A stretch of DNA of 28,818 nt from the IMG/VR virus record IMGVR_UViG_3300031772_003481, positions 1 through 28,818 of that record. One strand, written 5' to 3'. Both the position numbers and the translations under genes were made by a program. This DNA is from a virus. Under the pieces are notes generated by a model, which saw nothing but the letters and a program-made list of their open reading frames with translations, was not told the DNA's origin and ran no database searches. Shown in pieces: positions 21,669-28,756 of this stretch (its first letter is position 1; each line of letters begins with the position of its first letter).

Positions 21669-21923
21669 ATGGCTGACATCGTAGGTTTCGACAACGCGAC
21701 GGTGGAGACGCAGGTCTGCGGGGTGAATCTCGTCATCCCGATTCCGACGCTCACGCTCAACATTCCTACCATTCCCTTTTCGTTCCCAGCCATCCCCATC
21801 CCGCTCCTCCAGTTCGCCATCTCGTGCAACTTCGATAAGCCGGTGGACGTTTCGACAGGCATCGCATACGGGGGAGGGCGCGAAGCTATCTTCGACCCCG
21901 ACCCAGACCAGGAGGACCAATGA
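21669..21923 (+). CDS. Small Ile/Pro-patterned protein next to spike
   Basis: An 84-residue protein with a striking central run in which Ile and Pro recur every two to four residues (VIPIPTLTLNIPTIPFSF, then PAIPIPLLQF), bracketed by Cys at residues 17 and about 53. The C-terminus is acidic (FDPDPDQEDQ). Position between spike and wedge suggests a spike tip or baseplate plug; it does not show the Pro-Ala-Ala-Arg or glycine-rich repeats of typical PAAR tips, so I leave the family open. AGGAGGAG precedes the ATG closely, and the stop overlaps the next ATG by four bases. Confidence 0.6.
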   Translation: MADIVGFDNATVETQVCGVNLVIPIPTLTLNIPTIPFSFPAIPIPLLQFAISCNFDKPVDVSTGIAYGGGREAIFDPDPDQEDQ

Positions 21924-22810
21924 GCTGGGGTTCGTCACCGTGGGGCTCTTCTTCGTGGGGGGGCGGTCCGGGAGGGGCGCTCGACCTCGTGGCCGCAATC
22001 ATCGTCCGCGACAACGTGGTGCGCTTGGAGTTCAACGCGAAGGTCTATCTCTCGCACCTTCTTGACCCCGAGGACGCGGTGCCCGAGAAGTTCTCGGCGG
22101 TGCCGGTGCCGGGGACCAAGGGGTGGAACGACTCGGACGCTCGCCCGGTGCGGCTCGTGAAGGTGGAGTACTCGACCGAATCGGACGGGGTTCCCATCGA
22201 AGCGAACGGGTTCTTTCTTTCGGTCACGACGGACCGACCCTTCACGCCGTTCCCGGCTCAGTACGAGTTCACTGTGCGCGACATCTATGAGGAAGGGAAC
22301 TTCTCCAACACGCTGGCAGAGAAGGCGCTCCTGGCGGACTCGACCTACCGAATCCTCCAGCGGCCAAAGAACGACGCCCCATCGACCTCGCGAGACTTCG
22401 CGAATCCTCAGACCATCCGGGCGGCACAGGGCGTGTCGGCTCAGCCCGCGCTCGCGAAGCTTGGGACGTACCTCGTGGACGACACGGGCGACTACGCTTA
22501 TGACGACATTCAGACCGGACGGCGCAAGCGAATCGTGCGCCGCATTGTGACCCGCAAGAATGCCTTCGCGCATCTCACTGGCTACGGCGTAGGGGTCGGA
22601 GCCTACGGAAAGAAGCTCGCGTCGGTAGCGACCGTGAGCGCTCTCCTCGCGGACATCGAAGCTCAGTTGCTCCAGGAGCCCGACATTCGAACGGTGAAGG
22701 CCAAGCTCATCCGGGACCGAGCCCGACCGGGACTTTACCGAATCGACGTGGCGGTTCAGCCGAAAGTCGGCAAGGCAAGCATGTTCCAGGTTCCGTTCGC
22801 ATCGGAGTGA
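21920..22810 (+). CDS. Baseplate wedge protein, gp25-like at C-terminus
   Basis: A 296-residue protein coupled to the previous gene by ATGA. It opens with a Trp/Gly/Ser-rich tag (MSWGSSPWGSSSWGGG). The middle is beta-rich (VEYSTESDGVPIEANGFFLS, AQYEFTVRDIYEEGNF). Residues about 210-295 resemble the gp25/gpW wedge fold: a basic segment RIVTRKNAFAHLTGYGVG, a helix SVATVSALLADIEAQLLQEP, then strands KLIRDRARPGLYRIDVAVQP. Wedge proteins of this type link sheath initiator to the outer baseplate. It is longer than stand-alone gp25 (about 130 residues), suggesting a fused N-terminal domain. GGAGG is four bases from ATG. Confidence 0.68.
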   Translation: MSWGSSPWGSSSWGGGPGGALDLVAAIIVRDNVVRLEFNAKVYLSHLLDPEDAVPEKFSAVPVPGTKGWNDSDARPVRLVKVEYSTESDGVPIEANGFFLSVTTDRPFTPFPAQYEFTVRDIYEEGNFSNTLAEKALLADSTYRILQRPKNDAPSTSRDFANPQTIRAAQGVSAQPALAKLGTYLVDDTGDYAYDDIQTGRRKRIVRRIVTRKNAFAHLTGYGVGVGAYGKKLASVATVSALLADIEAQLLQEPDIRTVKAKLIRDRARPGLYRIDVAVQPKVGKASMFQVPFASE

Positions 22811-22825
22811 GCGGCCTGTTACATT
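22796..22825 (+). promoter_or_regulatory. Predicted promoter for leaderless gpJ-like mRNA
   Basis: TTCGCA (22796-22801), 18-base spacer, TACATT (22820-22825) with TG one base before it. The ATG is six bases after the -10 element and no ribosome binding site lies between. Confidence 0.5.
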
Positions 22826-22831
22826 CGGCAA

Positions 22832-23938
22832 ATGGATTTGCCGAGCCGTCTTGATTTGTTTAGCAAAGGTCGGGCGTACGTCGTCCAGCGCGCGAAGAAG
22901 ATTGACCCCGGACAGGTCGATGTCGCGGGGAGCGACGTCAACATCTTCGTCGGGTCGAGCAGCGTCATCGCGTATCAAGTGCTCAGGCAGCTCTGCTACC
23001 GAACCGCAGCGCTGACGCTCGACGGAGCGGAAGACGAAGACCTAGACCGGCTCATCTATGATCGCTACCAGGAGTTCAGGAAGGGGGCTTCTTCGGCCAA
23101 GGGGCGCTGTCAGTTCCGTCGTCCGACCTTCGCGGCTGGAGCGGGGACCGTAGGCGCTGGCTCACGCGTGCGTACGGGGGACGGCATCGAATACATCCTC
23201 GTGACCGATGCTTCCTTCGGAGCGACGGACCTTTCTTCGGCAGCTGATGTTCGTGCGGTCGAAGCGGGCAAGGACACGCAGGTCGGGAAGAACCGAATCA
23301 ACCAGTTCTCGGAAGCAGCTTCGGTCTTCGACGGCACCATCACGGTCAACAATGACTTGGAGACGGCGGGTGGTGAGAACGCCGAGACGAACGACCAAGT
23401 GCGGAACCGGGTTCGCAAGTTCTGGCGGACGGCCCGACGAGGAGTGCTCAGCGCCATCGAGTTCGGAGCCCTTCAGGTTCCCGGAGTCGTTTCGGCCCAA
23501 GCCTACGAAGTGCTGTCCCCGGATGGGACCGCAGCACGGCTCGTGAACCTTTACATCGCGGACTCTTCCGGGGTGTCAAACGAGCAGCTTGCGAACGATG
23601 TTCGCGACTCGCTCCTTGAGTACCGTGCCGGGGGCATCCAGGTGCTCATCGCAACGAGCCTTCCGCTCCTCGTAGGCATCCAGCTCAAGCTCACCTTCCG
23701 AGCGAACGTGGATACGCGCACGCTTTCCACCAACATCCAGAGCGGCGTGGTGGCTTTCGTCAATTCGCTCCCGGTGAATGGTCCGCTCTACAAGGGGCAG
23801 CTATTCTCGGTACTTCAGCGGTACGCGGAAGACGGCGTGATTGTGAACGAAGGGTCGATTCTCGCGCCTACGGGCGACCTCATTCCAGGAGTCGGGCAGA
23901 CCATCCGAACCACGCTCGCGAACGTGGTCTTGACCTAA
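22832..23938 (+). CDS. Baseplate wedge protein, gpJ/gp6-like
   Basis: A 368-residue protein with the plan of the baseplate J family (P2 gpJ, Mu gp47, T4 gp6 core). Seen: an N-terminal region with AYQVLRQLCYRTAALTLDGA and EDEDLDRLIYDRYQ, a central strand domain (GAGSRVRTGDGIEYILVTDA, VRAVEAGKDTQVGKNRIN), the signature GGENAETNDQVRNRVRKFW followed by GVLSAIEFGALQVPGV, and a C-terminal alternating alpha/beta segment (LLVGIQLKLTFRANV, GPLYKGQLFSVLQRYAED). It forms the wedge ring that triggers sheath contraction. Its start lacks a ribosome site, and an extended -10 element sits directly upstream. Confidence 0.87.
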   Translation: MDLPSRLDLFSKGRAYVVQRAKKIDPGQVDVAGSDVNIFVGSSSVIAYQVLRQLCYRTAALTLDGAEDEDLDRLIYDRYQEFRKGASSAKGRCQFRRPTFAAGAGTVGAGSRVRTGDGIEYILVTDASFGATDLSSAADVRAVEAGKDTQVGKNRINQFSEAASVFDGTITVNNDLETAGGENAETNDQVRNRVRKFWRTARRGVLSAIEFGALQVPGVVSAQAYEVLSPDGTAARLVNLYIADSSGVSNEQLANDVRDSLLEYRAGGIQVLIATSLPLLVGIQLKLTFRANVDTRTLSTNIQSGVVAFVNSLPVNGPLYKGQLFSVLQRYAEDGVIVNEGSILAPTGDLIPGVGQTIRTTLANVVLT

Positions 23939-23939
23939 G

Positions 23940-24065
23940 GTGCGGGGCGTCATCCGAATCAAGTTTCCGAACGTGGTTGAAGTCATCACTCCAGAGTTCA
24001 AGCTGTTCGTGCTCAACTTGCCCCCGAAAAAGGAGAAGCCGTGGAAACCAAGAAAGGGGCGCTGA
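23940..24065 (+). CDS. Possible 41-residue protein between gpJ-like and next gene
   Basis: A GTG-started frame begins two bases after the wedge stop and fills a gap that would otherwise be 102 bases. The product alternates hydrophobic and polar residues (GVIRIKFPNVVEVITPEFKL, then FVLNLP) and ends in a Lys/Pro/Arg tail. There is no good ribosome site, so it would depend on reinitiation. It overlaps the next gene by 25 bases and contains AAA AAG near that gene's start. Real or spurious cannot be settled from this window. Confidence 0.33.
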   Translation: MRGVIRIKFPNVVEVITPEFKLFVLNLPPKKEKPWKPRKGR

Positions 24066-25918
24066 CCCAAGACGAGTTGCAGGCACTTTGGTTGTCCGCC
24101 GTGGACGTTTCCTACAGCCGACCCATCGTGGAAGCCGGGGACGGGAACGGGCTCGAAGTCTACGGGCAGTTGTTCAATCAGCTCGAACGGGTTTCTCAGG
24201 CGGTCGATACGACCACGCAAGCCATGTTCCTTTGCCCCTGGTCTGGGCAGAGCGCTCCCGAAGCCGAAGGGGAGGAGAGTGCCACTGTGACCCTCACCTT
24301 CGAGCGAGGAGGGCTCCTGGAGCGTCCTTTGGTCCTCGGACGGGGGCTTATCTTCGTCCAAGAGGAAACGACGGACGTGGGCGAATACGAAGGGGTGGTG
24401 GTGCTGACCGGTCGCCGGTACGTGCTGACCGAGGACCTCGTGTTTCATCCTGGGGAGCGGGGACCGTTCCAGGTGGTCGCTCTCGCGGAGCGCCCTGGGT
24501 ACGGGTACAACAATCCAATGCCGGACACGATTCGGCGAATCGCTCAGCCTGGGGAGCGACTCTCGAACGACCACGCTTCGGTCACGGCCTTCGATGGGAT
24601 TCTTCCCGGCGTGCTTGTCACGACTCCAAACGCTCCCGACACTTTCGTGCCCGAGAGCGTGGGGCAGTTCGTCGGCTTCTCGGCAGGAGCGAATCTCGGG
24701 CGAGCCAGTCGAATCTCGACCTTTACCGGACCCGACCTCGGGGTGAGCCCTGCCATCGGGAGCAGCGTCATCCTTGAGTTGCTTGTGTCGTTTGATTCCG
24801 TGGTCTACGCCGGGACGTTCCTACCTGGCGAAACCGTCTCGGCAACAGGAGCTTCGCTTCGAGTCCTTGGAGAACGCGATGAAGGAGCAAGGAAGCTCAT
24901 CACGCTCGTGATGCTCAGCGGAGTGATTCCGGCTCCTGGGGCAGTTCTCACCGGGCTGACGAGCGGGGCGACGCTCACGACCCAGACCGTTCTTCACGAC
25001 GACACGACCTATTTGGACGAAGCTCCTCCGAGCCCGGGCGTGGGCGGGGCGACGTGGAGGATTCTCGGCTGGCACACCGACTGGGCTCTGACGGTCACGC
25101 ATCCCCTGAGCCCCGAGGGTGGGCGCGCGGGCTGGCTCGATGAGATTGGGAAGGAGCGGGACCTGTACCGTTCGCCGGGCGAAATCGACAGCGCATACCG
25201 CGTGCGGCTCAAGGACATCGGGGACGTGGTGAGCCCGAACGCCATCGTGCGCACCATCAACAAGATTATGCTCGGTCTCCCGTTCTGCTTCCGAGAAGTC
25301 GGAGCCTCGCATCTTCCTGGGTTCTTCTACGACGGGGATGGGCTTGGACCGTCTGCGACTCCTCCAGGCCACTCGCCCGGAAACGATGCCTATGACGCCT
25401 ACGGCATGGTGCTTCAGGGGGCGCTCACTGGAGCGTTCTTGCTCCAAGAGCCGACCGTGCTGGAGACGACCGATACGCTCATCCGCTGGGCATCGGGCAT
25501 CTACACCGGAAACTTCGGGGCGAATCACTTCTTCTCGATCGCGTTCGGGGACAAGCCTCCGGGGAGTTCGGTGGGCCTTCAGATTCGGGGACTGACGAGC
25601 GGAGCGACCTTGGTCATTGCCGTGGTGGTTCCGAGCGCCGGTTCAGACGACAAGAAGTGGAACGTCTACCTAAGCTTCACGGAGTTCCGCGCGTTCTTCC
25701 TCGTCTGCATGCCGCGACTCGGGCTCGGGGAGTACGGATTCTCGTACGACGTTGGTCCGCATAGCGCATTCGATGCGACCTTGGAGGACAACTTCTTCGA
25801 CGGCGTGCCGTACCAGAACGCGACCATCTACGGGGCGCTGTTCAACGCCATCGACCCCATCCGGGCAGGCGGAGTCGGATTCGACTTGTGTTTGGGCGAC
25901 ACGTCCTGCTCGCCATGA
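24041..25918 (+). CDS. Baseplate protein in gpI position
   Basis: A 625-residue protein between the gpJ-like wedge and the fibre, where P2 gpI/T4 gp7-gp8-like outer wedge proteins lie. The N-terminus (residues 1-60) is helical. Residues 65-330 are strand-rich with Gly/Thr loops. Residues about 365-425 contain YRSPGEIDSAYRVRLKDIGD and NAIVRTINKIMLGLPFCF, a helical module similar in feel to the core of tail protein I. The final 200 residues are beta-rich. A GLTSGATL octapeptide occurs twice (near residues 305 and 517). AAGGAG at 24030-24035 supports GTG at 24041. Role is inferred from order; a fibre-attachment function is likely. Confidence 0.65.
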   Translation: METKKGALTQDELQALWLSAVDVSYSRPIVEAGDGNGLEVYGQLFNQLERVSQAVDTTTQAMFLCPWSGQSAPEAEGEESATVTLTFERGGLLERPLVLGRGLIFVQEETTDVGEYEGVVVLTGRRYVLTEDLVFHPGERGPFQVVALAERPGYGYNNPMPDTIRRIAQPGERLSNDHASVTAFDGILPGVLVTTPNAPDTFVPESVGQFVGFSAGANLGRASRISTFTGPDLGVSPAIGSSVILELLVSFDSVVYAGTFLPGETVSATGASLRVLGERDEGARKLITLVMLSGVIPAPGAVLTGLTSGATLTTQTVLHDDTTYLDEAPPSPGVGGATWRILGWHTDWALTVTHPLSPEGGRAGWLDEIGKERDLYRSPGEIDSAYRVRLKDIGDVVSPNAIVRTINKIMLGLPFCFREVGASHLPGFFYDGDGLGPSATPPGHSPGNDAYDAYGMVLQGALTGAFLLQEPTVLETTDTLIRWASGIYTGNFGANHFFSIAFGDKPPGSSVGLQIRGLTSGATLVIAVVVPSAGSDDKKWNVYLSFTEFRAFFLVCMPRLGLGEYGFSYDVGPHSAFDATLEDNFFDGVPYQNATIYGALFNAIDPIRAGGVGFDLCLGDTSCSP

Positions 25919-25924
25919 TAGAAC
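25896..25924 (+). promoter_or_regulatory. Predicted promoter for the tail fibre, overlapping the upstream stop
   Basis: GCGACA (25896-25901), 17-base spacer, TAGAAC (25919-25924), with the TGA stop (25916-25918) of the upstream gene supplying the extended -10 TG. RNA would begin near 25931, before AGGAGG at 25938-25943. Confidence 0.42.
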
Positions 25925-25950
25925 CGGTGGGACTTTTAGGAGGATGACAG

Positions 25951-27591
25951 ATGGACGGATTTCGGAAGATGCAGATCAACTCGCGTGAGCGAGCCATTTC
26001 GACGGACATCAACTCGCTTCAGACTTTCCATGGCCAAGACCTCGCGGAGCTGCTCCGCGCGCTGGTCGATTCGAAGTTCGAACGCACGGCGGTTGGCGTC
26101 ACTGAGTCCACCAACTCGGTCCTCGGAACCCCGGTCACAGCAGCCGTCTTCCAAGGGCTCCTGGTCCAGCCCCAAGCTGGAGCTTCGGACGTGCTCGTTG
26201 TGGCGGGGCTTGCCTGCTTCATCAATCCCGACGCGGCTGCGGACGAATCCAATTACAAGTTCATCCGAGACGTGGGAGTGAGCGCCCTTGGAACGCTCCT
26301 CATCGCCCCGAACCCCGGCATCTCGGCTCGCGTGGACGTAGTGGAATGCCAAATCAATCCGACGCCTCTCACGTCGTCTCAGAGCCGTGACATCTTCGAC
26401 CAAGTGTCCGGGCTTTTCACTGCTGCGAGTGTCGTGAAGACGACTCAGGGGCGGCTCGTCTACCGAGTTCGTCAGGGCCTTATCGGCTCGGGCTATCCCG
26501 GGAACGCTGCGGGCTGGCTTCCTCTTGCGGTCGTGGTCGCGCCTGCCGGTTCGACCAACAACGATGGCTGCGAGTTCTGGGATGTGCGTCCGATGCTTCA
26601 GGACCGCACGAGCGGGCTGATGAACGTCGTGGACACTGAAGCCCGAGTCGTTCTCGATGGTTCGTTCGCGGATTGCCAGTTGACGTCTACGGCGTCTGGG
26701 AACCCGGAAATCACGGGCGTCCTTCGCGCGAACTACCTGGGGATGGTTGCCGGTGGTACGTGCAAGACGACCATCGCGGGAGTGGACACGAACTACATTC
26801 ATGCCGATGCAAGCGGGCCGAACGCGGACCCGTTGAATCCTCCGTCTGCGGGTGGAGTCAATTGCTCGGTGTTCGCGTGTTTCCCGTTCGGGTTGCCTCG
26901 GTGGTGTCGGTACAACCGAACACCTCTCGCGCGCACGCCTGGACCGTTCAACGGGATTCCGGTTGTGTCATCGCGGCAGGCGGGTGCACGCGGGGAGATT
27001 CAAATCGGCTTTGAAGTGCGCCTCCCGACATCGATGGGATTTGGAGTGGTGGATGTTTCCACGGGAGTTGCGATTCTGACTTCTACGTGTGATGCGGGGG
27101 TCGCGACTATGGCTGAGTGTTCGATGCGGGACCGGAAGGTGATTTGGAGCAGCTCCACGGCATGGAACCTCGCATCGACGAGCAACACGCCGACTTCGCA
27201 GACGTTCACGTTCACGGAGAACGCCAACTTCCCGCGAAACATCATCAAGATGGGGCACCAGGACAAGGCTCGATTTTTGATCATTCCTGGCGCCGGCACC
27301 GGGTTCGGTGGTGGTGGTCAACCGATTCTCGTGCAGCGCGTTGGGTTCTTTTCTCCGAGCGGTTGGAACATCGAGGAGACGATGACGGAGACGGTGTGGA
27401 TTCCTGGGATGCAAGCGGGCCAATCCTTTCCACAAACGGAAAGTAAGCTCTACTGGCACTCGATTCCTACGGCGCACCCCGATGCCGGACCCTATGTGCT
27501 TACCTACACGCGTTCGTGGATTTCGTTGTCACCGACAGGCTTCATCATCATCAATGACCCGTTGGTGATGCGTGGCTGGGAAATGCGTTGA
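25951..27591 (+). CDS. Tail fibre / receptor-binding protein
   Basis: A 546-residue protein after the baseplate genes. The N-terminus (MQINSRERAISTDINSLQTF then HGQDLAELLRALVDS) is a helical baseplate-attachment segment seen in phage fibres. The rest is almost wholly beta: residues 70-260 include SARVDVVECQINPTPLTSSQ, and the C-terminal 250 residues hold aromatic and Gly/Ser/Thr-rich strands (FGFGGGG-like loop GTGFGGGGQPILVQRV, WHSIPTAHPDAGPYVLTYTR, SWISLSPTGFIIINDP), typical of receptor-binding tips. About eight Cys residues are scattered through the middle. AGGAGG at 25938-25943 is seven bases from ATG. The two genes after it are small, so no obvious fibre chaperone is seen. Confidence 0.75.
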   Translation: MDGFRKMQINSRERAISTDINSLQTFHGQDLAELLRALVDSKFERTAVGVTESTNSVLGTPVTAAVFQGLLVQPQAGASDVLVVAGLACFINPDAAADESNYKFIRDVGVSALGTLLIAPNPGISARVDVVECQINPTPLTSSQSRDIFDQVSGLFTAASVVKTTQGRLVYRVRQGLIGSGYPGNAAGWLPLAVVVAPAGSTNNDGCEFWDVRPMLQDRTSGLMNVVDTEARVVLDGSFADCQLTSTASGNPEITGVLRANYLGMVAGGTCKTTIAGVDTNYIHADASGPNADPLNPPSAGGVNCSVFACFPFGLPRWCRYNRTPLARTPGPFNGIPVVSSRQAGARGEIQIGFEVRLPTSMGFGVVDVSTGVAILTSTCDAGVATMAECSMRDRKVIWSSSTAWNLASTSNTPTSQTFTFTENANFPRNIIKMGHQDKARFLIIPGAGTGFGGGGQPILVQRVGFFSPSGWNIEETMTETVWIPGMQAGQSFPQTESKLYWHSIPTAHPDAGPYVLTYTRSWISLSPTGFIIINDPLVMRGWEMR

Positions 27592-27601
27592 AAGGAAGAA
27601 C

Positions 27602-27829
27602 ATGTCTACAAGTTACATTTACGTACCTGGGCAAAAGCAGTGCCCCAAGTGTGGCGGTGGCGTTGCCGACCCCGGGCATCTAACAGCGGTGGGTGCTATG
27701 CCAGCGCGTCCGTTTCAGACGCTTTCGCTGACATGCGCCGACGTGGGATGCGGAACGTATAACGGTGCGAGTCCTATCGGGACGTCGAATGCGACGGCAG
27801 AAGACGTTGCCGCGTGGGGCGACTTCTAA
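27602..27829 (+). CDS. Zinc-ribbon miniprotein
   Basis: A 75-residue protein with CPKC at residues 14-17 and CADVGC at 45-50, a CX2C-X27-CX4C arrangement suited to one zinc ion. The segment between the pairs (ADPGHLTAVGAMPARPFQ) is short and loop-like, and the C-terminus is Gly/Ser/Ala-rich. AAAGGAAG ends four bases before the ATG at 27602; an in-frame ATG at 27572 lies inside the fibre gene and lacks a ribosome site. Small zinc ribbons bind nucleic acid or proteins; after a fibre gene it could also be a structural tip or assembly aid. Function unknown. Confidence 0.62.
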   Translation: MSTSYIYVPGQKQCPKCGGGVADPGHLTAVGAMPARPFQTLSLTCADVGCGTYNGASPIGTSNATAEDVAAWGDF

Positions 27830-27872
27830 AGGGTGGCTTCTGCCGGGAGCGTGCTCTACTGAAGGGACCAAG

Positions 27873-28241
27873 ATGCAAATCGATATGGGGATTCTCAGCA
27901 TCGCGATGTCCATCATGGTCGCCGTCTTCTCTGCCCTTGGACGTGCGGCGCTCGGAGCGCGGGAACGAGAGCTGGACGGGAAGATTTCCGCCCTACACGC
28001 TACGGCCGAAGACTTGGGAAGGCGCGTCGCGGTCGAGGAAAAGGAAAGCATCCGGCAGGCTGGGACCATCGAGCTGATTCGGGTCACGCACGGCGACCTG
28101 AAGCGGGACGTGGAAGACATCAAGTCGGAGATGCTGACGAGGACCGAATACGAGCCGCGCATGAGCAGCATCGAGAAGTCACTCTCCACGCTCATTACCG
28201 AGATTCGGGAGATGCGCTCTGAGCGAAACGCTGGGAGATGA
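27873..28241 (+). CDS. Membrane-anchored coiled-coil protein, lysis-region candidate
   Basis: A 122-residue protein with one N-terminal membrane segment (residues about 5-25, MGILSIAMSIMVAVFSALG) and then a charged helix to the end (RERELDGKISALHATAEDLG, RRVAVEEKESIRQAG, EDIKSEMLTRTEYEPRMSS, LITEIREMR). This is the shape of inner-membrane spanins and of holin-linked accessory proteins. Its neighbour is a holin-like protein. AAGGG at 27862-27866 is six bases before the ATG at 27873. A spanin role is inferred from topology; no outer-spanin partner is adjacent, though a lipoprotein gene lies at 8804. Confidence 0.6.
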   Translation: MQIDMGILSIAMSIMVAVFSALGRAALGARERELDGKISALHATAEDLGRRVAVEEKESIRQAGTIELIRVTHGDLKRDVEDIKSEMLTRTEYEPRMSSIEKSLSTLITEIREMRSERNAGR

Positions 28242-28267
28242 CAGCGGCTCGGGGAGGCTGATACGCT
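28238..28267 (+). promoter_or_regulatory. Predicted promoter for leaderless holin-like mRNA
   Basis: ATGACA (28238-28243), 18-base spacer, TACGCT (28262-28267) with TG one base before it. The -35 matches five of six sigma-70 positions and contains the stop codon of the upstream gene (28239-28241). The ATG of the holin-like gene is seven bases after the -10; GGGGAGG at 28251-28257 is 17 bases from it and too far to act as a ribosome site. Confidence 0.58.
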
Positions 28268-28274
28268 TTCCCGC

Positions 28275-28646
28275 ATGAAGACTCTCACCGACTCCCAAAA
28301 CATCGCTCTCATCGCCGTCGTGGTCGGAGCCCTGGTCAAGACCCTCAGCACCGAGAAAGTGTCCGCGCTCCTCGACAAGCTCCCGGTCAGCTTCGTGAAC
28401 CGCATCCCGAAGTTCGCCCTTCCCTGGGTTTCCTTGGCGCTAGGCGTCGCCCTGATGGCCTTGGACGCGAAGCTGAATGGCGGACTGGCTACGTGGAAGC
28501 AAGCCTTCGCTACGGCGCTTCAGGGAGCCATTGCAGGGGGCTTCGCCATCGCAGGGCACGAGGCTGTGTTCAAAGCACCGGCCCGCATCAAGGAGCACCG
28601 CGCTTCCTCGATGCCCCCACCTGCTCCTCCCGTCTCGAAGCTCTGA
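28275..28646 (+). CDS. Holin-like membrane protein
   Basis: A 123-residue protein with three hydrophobic segments: residues about 8-24 (NIALIAVVVGALVKTL), 47-66 (ALPWVSLALGVALMAL) and 76-95 (FATALQGAIAGGFAIAG). The C-terminus is basic then Pro-rich (PPPAPPVSKL). Three segments, small size, basic tail and position at the end of the structural block fit a class I holin that permeabilises the inner membrane. No endolysin lies in the window, so the lysis assignment is not confirmed. It probably starts leaderless from the element just upstream, which would allow control independent of the baseplate genes. Confidence 0.65.
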   Translation: MKTLTDSQNIALIAVVVGALVKTLSTEKVSALLDKLPVSFVNRIPKFALPWVSLALGVALMALDAKLNGGLATWKQAFATALQGAIAGGFAIAGHEAVFKAPARIKEHRASSMPPPAPPVSKL

Positions 28647-28666
28647 GAAGATTATCTCTTTCCCTA

Positions 28667-28687
28667 AAAAGTCTCCTCAGGACTTTT
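28667..28687 (+). terminator. Terminator-like hairpin after the holin-like gene
   Basis: AAAAGTC (28667-28673) and GACTTTT (28681-28687) pair exactly around TCCTCAG, 20 bases after the stop. The 3' arm ends in four T, and because the 5' arm is A-rich it could work in both directions. The stem itself is not very GC-rich, so strength is uncertain. Confidence 0.5.
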
Positions 28688-28707
28688 CCGGGGGATAGCT
28701 AATGTCC

Positions 28708-28737
28708 AATAAATCGACCGACCAAGTACGATTTATT
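28708..28737. repeat. 9-bp perfect inverted repeat
   Basis: AATAAATCG (28708-28716) and CGATTTATT (28729-28737) are exact reverse complements separated by 12 bases. Half-sites centred about two helical turns apart in AT-rich non-coding DNA suit a repressor or activator operator. Confidence 0.5.
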
Positions 28738-28738
28738 T

Positions 28739-28756
28739 CCAAAACCCGACTTTTGG
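28739..28756. repeat. 6-bp perfect inverted repeat next to the operator-like site
   Basis: CCAAAA (28739-28744) and TTTTGG (28751-28756) are exact reverse complements around CCCGAC. It begins one base after the 9-bp repeat. The 3' arm also supplies a possible -35 (TTTTGG) 16 bases before TATAAA at 28773-28778. Confidence 0.4.

Noticed and set aside
21669-21923. PAAR spike-tip protein
   Set aside because: Position is right, but the expected glycine-rich beta-hairpin repeats and metal-binding His/Cys trio are not seen.
21935-22978. A 347-codon - strand frame opposite the wedge genes
   Set aside because: It spans two well-supported + strand genes and their junction, with low-complexity Arg-rich translation.
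27851-27860. TGCTCTACT before the coiled-coil gene as another extended -10 element
   Set aside because: The hexamer would be TCTACT, lacking TA at the first two positions, no -35 is visible, and the gene has an ordinary AAGGG ribosome site.
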